From Acidimicrobiaceae bacterium (GTDB taxonomy: Bacteria; Actinomycetota; Acidimicrobiia; Acidimicrobiales; Aldehydirespiratoraceae), in the NCBI GenBank assembly GCA_009843735.1, contig VYCW01000099.1:8602-72601 (forward strand): a DNA stretch of 64,000 bases, given 5' to 3'. Of this stretch, positions 19,903-29,499 are shown piece by piece. The notes under the pieces are model-generated. The model was given only the letters and a program-made list of their open reading frames with translations, made no database searches and was not told the origin of the DNA. Both the position numbers and the translations under genes were made by a program. Every line of letters starts with the position of its first letter. Within the stretch, counting starts at the first letter, position 1.

Positions 19903-20730
19903 TCACCAGGAGACGCGGGCCGACAACGCGGTCACGGCGCTGATGATGGGGGCCCACACCTGGGGCGGCAGCTCGTGGCCCATGCCCTCGATCTCCAGGT
20001 ACTGCGCGCCCGGGATCACCTCCGCGGTCCGCCGGCCCGCGTCGGGGCCGATCAGCGTGTCGATGCCGCCGTGGACCACCAGCGCCGGCACGTCGAGCCC
20101 GCCCAGCGCCCCGGCCCGGCTGCCGCTGCGGGCCGCGGCCTTGAACTGGCGCTGCGACGCCCCCGGGTGCCACGCCCGCCGGTAGCTGCGCTCCAGGTAC
20201 TGGCGCTCGGCCTCCTCGTTGCGCCACTCCGGGTTGGACCAGACGCGGTAGCCGGCCAGGTCGGCCTCGATCTGGGCGTCGATGGTCGCGGCGGGTGGCG
20301 CGGTCAGGGCGGCAAGCGCCTCAGGAGTGGGATCACCGACGCCGGGATCGCCGGTGTGCGACGAGATCGACACGAGGCCGGCCACCCGGTCGCCGAAAGC
20401 CGCGGCCGCAGCCTGGGCGACCATGCCTCCCAGCGAGTACCCGCAGACGACGGCCCGACGGCAGCCGGCAGCGTCGAGCACCGCCATGACATCGCCGGCC
20501 ATGTCCTCAAGGGTGTAGCGGGCGCCGTCGGGCAGCACGGTGGAGAGACCGGAGTCGCGGTGGTCCATCCGCAGCACGAAGAAGCCCCGGTCGACGAAGC
20601 CCGCGCACATGTCCTCCGGCCACACGAGCATGCTCGAGCCGAGGCCGTGGAGCAGGATCAGGGGCGGATCGAGGTCGCTTCCGAAGGTCTCGTAGACGAT
20701 CTCGATCTCGCCGTTGCGAGCCGTTTGCAT
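19903..20730 (-). CDS. Alpha/beta hydrolase
   Basis: [36 protein letters not shown] nucleophile elbow, GMGHELP. Confidence 0.93.
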   Translation of the reverse strand: MQTARNGEIEIVYETFGSDLDPPLILLHGLGSSMLVWPEDMCAGFVDRGFFVLRMDHRDSGLSTVLPDGARYTLEDMAGDVMAVLDAAGCRRAVVCGYSLGGMVAQAAAAAFGDRVAGLVSISSHTGDPGVGDPTPEALAALTAPPAATIDAQIEADLAGYRVWSNPEWRNEEAERQYLERSYRRAWHPGASQRQFKAAARSGSRAGALGGLDVPALVVHGGIDTLIGPDAGRRTAEVIPGAQYLEIEGMGHELPPQVWAPIISAVTALSARVSW

Positions 20731-20740
20731 GAGCCGATGT

Positions 20741-21997
20741 CTAGACCACGGCGGCGGCGCGGTCGGTGAATGCGATCGGCAGTGTCCGAAGTCCCGAGAG
20801 CCGGTTGGTGCGGGTCCAGGTCGGCTCTCCGGTGGTCTCGATTCCGTGCCAGCGGTCCAGGATTGCGTTGAGCATCACATCGATCTCCAGCCGGGCGAGG
20901 TTTGCGCCCAGACAGAAATGCGGCCCGTGCCCGAACCCGACGTGAGGATTGGGACTGCGATCGATGCGGAACTCGAACGGCTCCTCGAACACGGCGCCGT
21001 CCCGGTTGGCCGACATCTCCCACACGACCACCTTCTCGCCGGCCCGGATCCGGTGCCCGCCGAGGACGGTGTCGGTGGTGGCGGTGCGGCGCTTGTACAC
21101 CGACGGTGTAGTCCAGCGGACGATCTCCTCGACGGCGGCCGGCATGAGCGCCCGATCGGCTCTGAGGGCCTCCATCTGCTCCGGCCGCTTCGAGAGCTCC
21201 CACACGCCGGTGGCTATCGCCTTGCGGGTGGTCTCGGCCCCCGCGGTGAACAGCAGGCTCCAGAACATCGCCACCTCGGTCCCGTCGAGGCGGGGCGGCT
21301 CCTGGTCGGGCATCTCGGCGTGGATCACCACCGACAGCAGGTCGTCGCGGGGCTCCGCGGTGCGGGCCGCGATCAGGCGCTGACCGTACTGGAAGAGGTT
21401 GACGCTGGCCTCGGCCCGTGCCGACCGCGGGACCTCGTCGCTGAAATCCGACGAGGTGACGTCCACCCATTCGCACAGCGAGTGGCGGTCCTCGCCGGGC
21501 GCGCCCAGCAGCAGGCAGATGGCCTGAAGCGGCAACTCGGCGGCCACATCGACCACCAGGTCGCACGTCCCCCTCTCCCCCGGGCCGGGCGCCACCGAGT
21601 CGAGCGTGCGCTCGCTGATGGCCTCGAGCTCGCCCCTCAGGCGCGCGATCCGCTTGGGGGTGAACCCCTTGCTAACGAGCCGCCGGATGCGCTGGTGGCG
21701 GGGGTCGTCCATCATGTTGAGCAGCTTCCCGCTCATCTCCATGTCGTTGATCATGGTGCCGCCGTGGGGCCGGTCGCCGCCGGTGTGCGACGAGTAGGTC
21801 CGGGGATTGCGGAAGACCTCGACAACCAGCTCATGGGTGCTGACACACCAGAAGCCCTCGCCGTCGGGAGTGCGCTCCGTCGGCTCGTGCCACCACACCG
21901 GCGCGTGCTGGCGCAGTTGCACGAAGGCGCTGTGGGGGAAGCCGCTCACGAACGTCTCGTAGCTGCTGAGGTCAGGGATGCTGGGTGCGACGCTCAC
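20741..21997 (-). CDS. Cytochrome P450
   Basis: LFTAGAETTRKAI I-helix, ERLR-like region, FGHGPHFCLGANLARLE heme-Cys motif. Confidence 0.96.
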   Translation of the reverse strand: MSVAPSIPDLSSYETFVSGFPHSAFVQLRQHAPVWWHEPTERTPDGEGFWCVSTHELVVEVFRNPRTYSSHTGGDRPHGGTMINDMEMSGKLLNMMDDPRHQRIRRLVSKGFTPKRIARLRGELEAISERTLDSVAPGPGERGTCDLVVDVAAELPLQAICLLLGAPGEDRHSLCEWVDVTSSDFSDEVPRSARAEASVNLFQYGQRLIAARTAEPRDDLLSVVIHAEMPDQEPPRLDGTEVAMFWSLLFTAGAETTRKAIATGVWELSKRPEQMEALRADRALMPAAVEEIVRWTTPSVYKRRTATTDTVLGGHRIRAGEKVVVWEMSANRDGAVFEEPFEFRIDRSPNPHVGFGHGPHFCLGANLARLEIDVMLNAILDRWHGIETTGEPTWTRTNRLSGLRTLPIAFTDRAAAVV

Positions 21998-22899
21998 GAC
22001 TTGTTCATGTCCGGAGGGACCGGAGCGACGAAGCCCGCTTCGGCCTCCAGCGTCTCCATCGCGCCGATGAAGAACTTGTCGCCCAGCCCTTCCTCGAGCG
22101 AACGGGCCAACACCCGATGGGCCGCCTCGGTCAGCGGCAGCGGGGTGCCTATCTCCTCAGCAGACTCAAGAGCGAGCCTGAGGTCCTTCTCAGCCAGTGA
22201 CAGGTCGTAGTTGGACGACTCCCACTGGCGCTTGACGATCATGTCGGCCAGGGGCATGTACAGGCCCGCGGAGCTGGCTCGCAGCACGGCGAGGAACGAG
22301 CCGATGTCGAGCCCCGCCTTGGCCGCGAGCAGGTATCCCTCACCGAACACCTGGGTGGCGACCAGGAACACTTGATTGTTGATCAGCTTCACCAGGGTGC
22401 CGGTGCCGCAGGGCCCGAGCCACTCGGTGCTGTCCTTGCCGAAGCACACCAGCGCGTCGCGCACCCGGGCGAAGGCGGCCTCGTCGCCCGACGGCATCAG
22501 GGCCAGATCGCCGCGATCGGCCCCCCACGCTCCCCCCGACACCGGGCAGTCGATGTAGTCGACCTCGGCCTGGCGGCACCGCTCGAACAGCATTCTGGCC
22601 ATCCCCACCGAGTTGGTCGAGAGGTCCACCACGACCAGGCCGGGGCGGCTTGCGGCCAGCAGGCCACCGTCGCCGGCCACGACGGCCTCGGAGGCCTCGG
22701 GAGTCGGCAGCGACAGGAACACGGCCTCGCTCGCCGCAGCCACGCCTGCCGTCGATCCCGCGGCTCCGGCGCCGAGCTGGACCATCCGGTCGACTGCGCC
22801 CCCGTCGATGTCGAAGACGGTCACCCGGTGCCCGGCCTCGACGAGATGCCGGGCGCAGGGCCCGCCGATGTTGCCCAGCCCGATGAATCCGAGGTCCAT
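21994..22899 (-). CDS. NAD(P)-dependent oxidoreductase, 3-hydroxyisobutyrate dehydrogenase family
   Basis: LGFIGLGNIGGPCARHLVEAGHRVTVFD, DCPVSGGAWGADRGDLALM, GTGTLVKLINNQ. Confidence 0.93.
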   Translation of the reverse strand: MDLGFIGLGNIGGPCARHLVEAGHRVTVFDIDGGAVDRMVQLGAGAAGSTAGVAAASEAVFLSLPTPEASEAVVAGDGGLLAASRPGLVVVDLSTNSVGMARMLFERCRQAEVDYIDCPVSGGAWGADRGDLALMPSGDEAAFARVRDALVCFGKDSTEWLGPCGTGTLVKLINNQVFLVATQVFGEGYLLAAKAGLDIGSFLAVLRASSAGLYMPLADMIVKRQWESSNYDLSLAEKDLRLALESAEEIGTPLPLTEAAHRVLARSLEEGLGDKFFIGAMETLEAEAGFVAPVPPDMNKS

Positions 22900-22972
22900 G
22901 CCTCCGCCAAGCTATCCCGCGGTCCCTCCGGGCGATAGCGTCGGTCAGTGACCTGCATCGCAAGACGAACCC

Positions 22973-24244
22973 GTGACGGCTGAGACTTCCTCACAGGCCT
23001 ACAACCGCGCCGCGGTCCAGCGCCGCACCACCGCGGTGGCGATGGGCGCCGTCGTCCCGACAACCGCGGCCATGGGAGCGTCGTTCGCGGGCTCAGCCGT
23101 TCTCGCCGAGGACATCACCGGCAGCGTGATACTCGCCACCCTGGCCGCGGGCTCGATGTCGATCGGCAGCATGGTCGCCGCAGTCCCCCTGTCCCGGCGC
23201 ATGGCCCGCCTGGGCCGGCGGAGGGGCCTGGTCGCGGGATGGGCGATCGGTGCAGCGGGGGCGGTGGCCGCCGTGCTGGCAGCCGTGCTGAACCTGTATC
23301 CGCTGGTGGTGCTGGGAATGATCGGGGTCGGAGCAGGCCAGGCCACCAACCTGGCCGCCCGCTACGCGGTGGCCGATCTTGCCCCCGACGATCGCCTGGC
23401 CCGCTCCATCGGAATGCTGGTGTGGGCTTCCACCTTCGGCGCGGCCGCGGGACCGACGATCGCTCTGGGGCCGGTCGCCGACTTCGCGGGCTTCATCGGC
23501 CTACCGGAGCTGTCCGGCCCCTATGTGCTGGGCACTGCGATGTTCGTGGCCGGACTCACGATCACGCACACATGGATGCGCCCCGACCCGCTCGAGGTCC
23601 TCGGCACGATCGGCTCGGAGGCGCCCCGCCCGGCGTCGCCCGTGACCGTCATCCGGCGGATCGCGGCTGTGCCTGCGGCCAGGCTCGCCCTCCTGGCCAT
23701 GCTGGTAGGCCAGATGGTGATGGTGGCCGTCATGACGGCCACACCGCTGCACATGACCAGCGGGGATCAGGACATCGCCGTGATCGGCCAGGTCGTCTCG
23801 CTGCACATCATCGGGATGTACGCCTTCTCACCGGTGGTGGGGTGGCTGGTGGACCGTCTGGGGACTCACACCGTCATCATCCTGGGCGGTCTGATCCTGT
23901 TCGTGGGCGCGGAGCTGGCGGGGCACACCGACCCCGAGCACAGCGCCGGGCTGTTCAGCGGCCTGACCCTGATCGGCATCGGCTGGAGCTGCGGACTGAT
24001 CGCGGGCAGCGCGCTGCTGACTAACTCGTTCCCGGTGCACCAGCGGGTGGAGGTCCAGGGCGGCGCGGACTTCGTGATGATCACCGGAGGAGCGGTGGGC
24101 GGGATGTCGTCGGGTGCGTTCGTGGAATGGCTCGGCTTCCAGTCGCTCAGCCATTACTCCGGCATCGCCGCGCTGCTGCTGGTGGCCGCAGCCGTCGGGG
24201 CCTGGTTCACGGCCCGAATGGCCCGGACCCGGCAGCTCGCCTGA
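22973..24244 (+). CDS. MFS transporter
   Basis: 423 aa, about 12 hydrophobic segments, MARLGRRRGLVAGW loop motif. Confidence 0.88.
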   Translation: MTAETSSQAYNRAAVQRRTTAVAMGAVVPTTAAMGASFAGSAVLAEDITGSVILATLAAGSMSIGSMVAAVPLSRRMARLGRRRGLVAGWAIGAAGAVAAVLAAVLNLYPLVVLGMIGVGAGQATNLAARYAVADLAPDDRLARSIGMLVWASTFGAAAGPTIALGPVADFAGFIGLPELSGPYVLGTAMFVAGLTITHTWMRPDPLEVLGTIGSEAPRPASPVTVIRRIAAVPAARLALLAMLVGQMVMVAVMTATPLHMTSGDQDIAVIGQVVSLHIIGMYAFSPVVGWLVDRLGTHTVIILGGLILFVGAELAGHTDPEHSAGLFSGLTLIGIGWSCGLIAGSALLTNSFPVHQRVEVQGGADFVMITGGAVGGMSSGAFVEWLGFQSLSHYSGIAALLLVAAAVGAWFTARMARTRQLA

Positions 24245-24252
24245 GTATTCCG

Positions 24253-25257
24253 CTAGGAGCTGAGGCCGGCGATCTTGGCGGGGTCGATGGCGTAGCTGAG
24301 CCGGTCGCCGGTGGCGGCGGGATGGGGGTCCCTCACCAGCAGTTCGAAGTCCCCTGGGTCGGTGCGCAACCTCAACTCGAAGCGGTCACCGCGGAAGCGG
24401 ACGTCGGCCACGGTCCCGGTAACAACCGGGTCGTCCCCCGGAACCGAGTCGTCGACGCGGCTGAACGCGTCGGCGCGCACGACGGCCGGGCCTGCCGGCG
24501 CCGGCACGCGACCCCAGGGCACCGCGCCGCCCTCGCCGACGGTCACAACGTTGGCATGTCCCAAGAACCGGGCCACCCCGGCCCGGCGGGGGTCGTGCCA
24601 GATGTCGGCGGGTGTTCCGATCCTGGCGATGCGACCGGACTGCATTACCGCCACCCGGTCGGCCACCGCGAAGGCCTCGTCGTGGTCGTGGGTCACGTGC
24701 AGCACGGTCACGCCGACGCGGCGGAGCAGGGTCCTGAGCTCCTCGGTGAGCTCGTCGCGGCGAGGCCGGTCGAGCGAGCCGAGAGGCTCGTCGAGCATCA
24801 GCAGGCGGGGCTCCGGCGCCAGCGAGCGGGCCAGAGCCACCCGTTGGGCCTCGCCGCCCGACAGGGTGGCGATCTGGCGCTCCTCGAAACCGGCCAGTCC
24901 CACCAACCCCAGCACTTCCCGGACCCGCTGACGCCGGACGGGGGCCTCCATCTTCTGCATCCGCAGGCCGAAGGCGACATTGGCGGCCACGTCGCGGTGG
25001 GAGAACAGCGCGTGCTCCTGGAACATCAGCCCGAAGTCGCGGCGGTGCACCGGCAGGCCGGCCAGGTCCTCGCCGTCCCAGCAGACCTCCCCGGCGTCCA
25101 GGGGTTGAAGGCCGGCCACCGCCCTCAGCAGCGTGCTCTTCCCGCAGCCGCTCGGTCCGAGGATGGCCACGACCTCGCCGGTAGCGACCTGCAGGTCGAT
25201 GCGGTCGAGGGCTGTCACCCTTCCGAAGGCGACCGTCGCACCGCTAACCGTCAGCAT
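24253..25257 (-). CDS. ABC transporter ATP-binding protein (putative thiamine importer)
   Basis: LGPSGCGKSTLLRAVAG, LSGGEAQRVALARSLAPEPRLLMLDEPLGSLD; downstream of ThiP-like permease and TPP riboswitch. Confidence 0.9.
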   Translation of the reverse strand: MLTVSGATVAFGRVTALDRIDLQVATGEVVAILGPSGCGKSTLLRAVAGLQPLDAGEVCWDGEDLAGLPVHRRDFGLMFQEHALFSHRDVAANVAFGLRMQKMEAPVRRQRVREVLGLVGLAGFEERQIATLSGGEAQRVALARSLAPEPRLLMLDEPLGSLDRPRRDELTEELRTLLRRVGVTVLHVTHDHDEAFAVADRVAVMQSGRIARIGTPADIWHDPRRAGVARFLGHANVVTVGEGGAVPWGRVPAPAGPAVVRADAFSRVDDSVPGDDPVVTGTVADVRFRGDRFELRLRTDPGDFELLVRDPHPAATGDRLSYAIDPAKIAGLSS

Positions 25258-25266
25258 CTAGAGGTT

Positions 25267-25363
25267 CCCGCTCTTGTTCGCTGCGCTCACGGGCCGCTCG
25301 GGCCACGGCCTCGCTAGGTGCCTCACAGAAACCGCCATGGTCGCTCCAATCCGCTCGGCCTCT
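25267..25363 (-). repeat. Intergenic repeat copy A (48-bp core + spacer + terminal GCTCGGCCTCT motif)
   Basis: + strand CCCGCTCTTGTTCGCTGCGCTCACGGGCCGCTCGGGCCACGGCCTCGC at 25267-25314; CGCTCGGCCTCT at 25352-25363. Confidence 0.92.
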
Positions 25364-27012
25364 CAGAACACTCCCCGGCGGGCGTCGCCCCACAGGTCCA
25401 TGACGAAGACTGCCACAGCGGTGAGGGCCATGAGGGCCACCGCCAGCGCCATGGCCTGGCCGCGGAGCGTCTCCCCCGGCGTGCCCAGCAGCCGGAACAG
25501 GGCCAGCGGGGCGGTGAGAGTCTCGGGCCGGCGGGGGATGAACGATGTAGCCCCGAACTCCCCCAGCGACACTGCGAAGGCGAAGCCGGCCCCGACAGCG
25601 GTGCCGCGCGCCGCCACTCGCAGGTCCACCTCGCGGCGGACCCGGCGGGGAGAGGCGCCGAGCACGGCCGCGGCCTCCCGGATGCGGGGGTTCACCGTCC
25701 GCAGCATCGGCACCAGCGTGCGCACCACGAACGGGATCCCCACCACGGCGTGGGCGATGGGAACGACGAGGACGGAAGTGCGGATGTCGATCGGTCCACG
25801 GTTGAGAACGAGCAGGAACCCGAGACCGACCGTGACCGCGGAGGTACCCAGTGGGAGGGTCAGGCCGATGTCGAAGGCCCGTCCGATCGGGCGGCTGCCC
25901 CCGCGGCCGGCGCGCACTATTGCCAGGGTGGCCGCTCCGCCCACCGCCAGGGCCAGGGCCGCGGCCGGCACCGCGAACATGAGCGAGTTCCCCAGCGCCG
26001 CCAGGGCGGTGTCGGGCAGCAGGTTGATGCGCTCGGCCATGGCCGTGTAGTTGCGCAGCGTGTAGCCGCCGCTGCGGCCGGCGGACAGGGAGCGCTCCAC
26101 CAGCACAGCAACCGGCAACCCCAGGATCACCGCCATGAGGGCCAGGTTGGCGACCAGGCCCGGGCCCCGGCGCCGGGGCGCGGCGGCGGGCGACGAGACC
26201 GGCTCGGCGACGGCCCGGCGGCGCTCGAGGGCGTTGGACACGACCACGAGCGCGATCACCGCCACCAACTGCACCACCGCCAGCGCCGCCGCGGTGGCCA
26301 GGTCGAGCCGGACCACGGCGTACCGGTAGATCTCGGTCTCGATGGTGGCCCGGGTGGGGCCTCCCAGCACCAGCACGACCCCGAACGAAGTGAACGAGAA
26401 CAGGAACACGATGGCCGAGGCCGCCGCGATCGACGGCGTCAGCCGGGGCAGTACCACACGGCGGAAGACCTCGAGCCGCGACGCCCCGAGCACCCTCGCC
26501 TGATCCTCCACCCTGGCGTCGAGGGCGGACCAGTGGGCGCCCACGGTTCGCAGCACCACCGCGTAGTTGAAGAAGACGTGGGCCATCAGGATGGCCCAGA
26601 CCGTGTGGCGAAGGCTGACAGCTCCGCCGCCGGCCAGGCCGAACCGGTCGAAGAGACCCTCGAAGGCGGCCGCCACCACCACGGTGGGCAGCACGAACGG
26701 CACGGTCGCCAGCGCCCGCAGTAGCCGCTGCCCCCGGAAGTTCAGGCGAGCCATGGCCCCCGCGGCGGGCAGGGCCACGGCCACGGTGAGAACTGTCGAG
26801 ACGGCCGCCTGCCAGACCGTGAACCAGATGACCGAGCGCTGCGCCGCCGAGCCGAGCACGTCGCCCAGCACCGCGGCCGGGCCGGTCCCGCTCAGGCCCC
26901 GGGCGATCACACCGCCAATGGGCCACACGAAGAACAGCGCCATGAATCCCCCGACCGCCGCGACCGGAAGCACGCCGGCGACGCCCCTGGCGAGGCGGGT
27001 CGCGACGGGCAT
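25363..27012 (-). CDS. ABC transporter permease, ThiP-like (two permease domains)
   Basis: 549 aa, two binding-protein-dependent permease modules; operonic with thiamine-binding-like SBP. Confidence 0.88.
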   Translation of the reverse strand: MPVATRLARGVAGVLPVAAVGGFMALFFVWPIGGVIARGLSGTGPAAVLGDVLGSAAQRSVIWFTVWQAAVSTVLTVAVALPAAGAMARLNFRGQRLLRALATVPFVLPTVVVAAAFEGLFDRFGLAGGGAVSLRHTVWAILMAHVFFNYAVVLRTVGAHWSALDARVEDQARVLGASRLEVFRRVVLPRLTPSIAAASAIVFLFSFTSFGVVLVLGGPTRATIETEIYRYAVVRLDLATAAALAVVQLVAVIALVVVSNALERRRAVAEPVSSPAAAPRRRGPGLVANLALMAVILGLPVAVLVERSLSAGRSGGYTLRNYTAMAERINLLPDTALAALGNSLMFAVPAAALALAVGGAATLAIVRAGRGGSRPIGRAFDIGLTLPLGTSAVTVGLGFLLVLNRGPIDIRTSVLVVPIAHAVVGIPFVVRTLVPMLRTVNPRIREAAAVLGASPRRVRREVDLRVAARGTAVGAGFAFAVSLGEFGATSFIPRRPETLTAPLALFRLLGTPGETLRGQAMALAVALMALTAVAVFVMDLWGDARRGVF

Positions 27013-27044
27013 GGGGCGGGGGCTCAGGCGCTAGGCGAAGAGGG

Positions 27045-28154
27045 TCACCGCAGGACGATCTCCACCCAGCGGTCGGTCCAGGCGTTCCGTTGGGCCTCGA
27101 CCTCGGCCGGGTCGAGCATGAACGGATCGTCCGCTATCTGGGCGTGGGCCACGAACTCCGGCGGGAGGGTGGCCGATTCGAGCACGGGGAACACGAACAT
27201 GTTGAGCGGGACATCGTTCTGGAACGTCTCGGTGAGCATGAAGTCGATCAGCGCCTGGGCGCCTCCGGGGTTGCCCGCTCCCGCGAGCACGCCCGCGAAC
27301 TCGATCTGGCGGTAGCAGCTGGCCGTGACCACGCCGGTGGGCGGCTCGTCGACGGGCGGATCGGCGTAGATGACCTCGGCGGGCGGGCTGGACGCGTACG
27401 AGACCACGATCGGGCGATCGCCCCCGCCGGCGGTGAACTCGCCGTAGTAGGCGTCCTCCCACCCGGCGGTGACGGCCACGCCGTTGTCTCGCAACCCGGC
27501 CCAGTAGTCCTCCCAGCCGTCGCCGTAGCGGGCGATGGTGGCCAGCAGGAAGGCCAGCCCCGGCGACGAGGTCTCCGGGCTCTGGACTACGAGCATTCCT
27601 GCGTAGGCGGGGTCGATCAGGTCGTCGAGCGACGACGGCGGGGGCGGCGAGCCGTCGAAGGCGTCGACCCAGTAGTTGAGGCACACGTCGCCGAAGTCGA
27701 CGGGCGTGACCCGGTGCTCTCCGTCGAACTCGAAGTGGTCGGGCACTGCTGCGAGGTTGGGCGACTGGTAGGGCTCGAACATGTCGCAGTCGAGTCCCCG
27801 CTGCAGGAAGGTGTTGTCGATCCCGAAGAGCACGTCACCCAGCGGTTCGCCGGCGGTGAGGCACGCCTGGGCCACGAGCGCTCCGGCATCGCCGGAGGCC
27901 AGATGGTCCACCTCGATGCCGGTCTGGAGGGTGAACGCCTCGAACGTCTCCGGCGACAGGTAGAACGAGTCGTGGGTTAGCAGCGTCACGGTGGTGCCGG
28001 AGAGGTCCCCGGAGTCCTCGGAGCGGTCACCGCTGCACGCCGCCGCAACCACGGCCAGGACGGCTGCCGCCGCGGCGACGGCTCTGGCGAGCCCGCGGGC
28101 TCTGTGGCGCGACGCGCCGGAGTGGGCCGGGACTTGGGCAGATGGTTGATCCAT
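27045..28154 (-). CDS. Thiamine ABC transporter substrate-binding lipoprotein-like protein (ThiB/TbpA family)
   Basis: Signal/lipobox (AVLAVVAAACSGD), TVTLLTHDSFYLSPETFEAFTLQTGI; ATG 28154 directly follows the TPP riboswitch. Confidence 0.88.
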   Translation of the reverse strand: MDQPSAQVPAHSGASRHRARGLARAVAAAAAVLAVVAAACSGDRSEDSGDLSGTTVTLLTHDSFYLSPETFEAFTLQTGIEVDHLASGDAGALVAQACLTAGEPLGDVLFGIDNTFLQRGLDCDMFEPYQSPNLAAVPDHFEFDGEHRVTPVDFGDVCLNYWVDAFDGSPPPPSSLDDLIDPAYAGMLVVQSPETSSPGLAFLLATIARYGDGWEDYWAGLRDNGVAVTAGWEDAYYGEFTAGGGDRPIVVSYASSPPAEVIYADPPVDEPPTGVVTASCYRQIEFAGVLAGAGNPGGAQALIDFMLTETFQNDVPLNMFVFPVLESATLPPEFVAHAQIADDPFMLDPAEVEAQRNAWTDRWVEIVLR

Positions 28155-28157
28155 GGG

Positions 28158-28252
28158 TCTTCCTCCGCTGGCATTACCCAGATCAGGTCGGCGGGTCGAC
28201 ACCGCTGCGATCGCGTGGATGCCCTCTCAGCCCGGCTGCCCCGAGCTCCCCG
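28158..28252 (-). ncRNA. TPP riboswitch (THI element)
   Basis: Minus strand: CGGGGAGCTCGGGGCAGCCGGGCTGAGAGGGC...GACCTGATCTGGGTAATGCCAGCGGAGG, matching conserved CTGAGA and ACCTGATCTGGRTAATGCCAGCG THI-box segments. Confidence 0.95.
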
Positions 28253-28338
28253 GTCGGTTGTCACCGGGAACTATATGCCGGTGTTCGGTACGGAGCCAGG
28301 TCAAGGCATCGGAGCCCGCGGCCTCTAGCGTCGCAGTC

Positions 28339-29499
28339 GTGCGGATCTCGGTGATCATCCCGACCTATAACGAGGCCGACAACATCGTCGAGGTCATCGA
28401 CCGGCTACGGCGCGCCCTCAGCGACCAGTCCCACGAGATCATCGTCGTCGACGACGACAGCCCCGACGGCACCTGGCAGGTGGCCCGCCGCCACAGCGAG
28501 GGCGATCCGGCCGTGCGGGTAATCCGGCGGATCGGCGAGCGGGGGCTAGCCACGGCGGTCCTCGACGGCATGGCCGCGGCCGAGGGCGACGCCCTCGCGG
28601 TGATGGACGGCGACCTCCAGCACGACGAGGCGGCGCTGCCGGCGATGGTCGGGGCCGTGCTGGACGGCGAAGCCGACGTCTGCGTGGGAAGCCGCACCGG
28701 CGAGAGCGGGTCCTTCGGCGACCGGTCCAGGCTGCGTCATTGGCTGACCGCGGCCGGCACCGCGCTGGTGGAGCGGCTGCTGCCGCGCCTGCGCCGCACC
28801 AGCGACCCGCTCAGCGGCTTCTTCGTCGTCAGCAGGGGCCTCTACGAGCGGACCGCTCCGAGGATCAGCCGAGGGCTACGGGAGTACAAGATCCTGTGGG
28901 CCTTCCTCGCCAGCAGGAAGGATCTCTCCGTCACCGAGGTCGGCTACGACTTCCGGCCCCGGGGCGGGGGCGAGACCAAGCTGTCAACCGCGGTGCTGCT
29001 CGACGATCTCGTCAGCGCGCTGGTCCTCCGGTTAGGCCGGGTCGTGTCGCCGCTGTTCGTGAAGTACTGCCTGGTCGGCGCGAGCGGGGTGGCCGTGAGC
29101 CTGGCGGTGTACGGCCTCGGCGAACTGGCCGGCCTTCCCACCGTCAGCCTCAGCATCACGCCCGACCTGAACCCGATCTACATCTCGGCTCTGCTGGGAA
29201 TCCAGGCCAGCATCATCACCAACTTCCTGGCCAACAACTTCTTCACCTTCTACGACCGCCGCTACCGCCGGTGGGGGCTGCTGGGCGGGCTGCTGCTGTT
29301 CCAGGCCGTGTCGATCGTGGGGGTCTTCGTGCAGCTGGCCGTGTTCCAGTTGCTGCACCGCAACGGCTTTCCCACATCTTCGACGAACGCCGATGTGGCC
29401 GCCGCCGTCAACAACGGCATCGGCCTGGCCGTGGCCACGCTCACCAACTTCTTCCTGAACGTGTCGATCACCTGGAACCGCGCGCGAGGGTCGAGCTAG
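28339..29499 (+). CDS. Family 2 glycosyltransferase (DPM1-like) fused to GtrA-like membrane domain
   Basis: VRISVIIPTYNEADNI, VVDDDSPDGTW, MDGDLQHDE, RPRGGGETKL; C-terminal FVKYCLVGASGVAVSLAVY...NFLANNFFTFYDRR GtrA. Confidence 0.94.
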   Translation: MRISVIIPTYNEADNIVEVIDRLRRALSDQSHEIIVVDDDSPDGTWQVARRHSEGDPAVRVIRRIGERGLATAVLDGMAAAEGDALAVMDGDLQHDEAALPAMVGAVLDGEADVCVGSRTGESGSFGDRSRLRHWLTAAGTALVERLLPRLRRTSDPLSGFFVVSRGLYERTAPRISRGLREYKILWAFLASRKDLSVTEVGYDFRPRGGGETKLSTAVLLDDLVSALVLRLGRVVSPLFVKYCLVGASGVAVSLAVYGLGELAGLPTVSLSITPDLNPIYISALLGIQASIITNFLANNFFTFYDRRYRRWGLLGGLLLFQAVSIVGVFVQLAVFQLLHRNGFPTSSTNADVAAAVNNGIGLAVATLTNFFLNVSITWNRARGSS

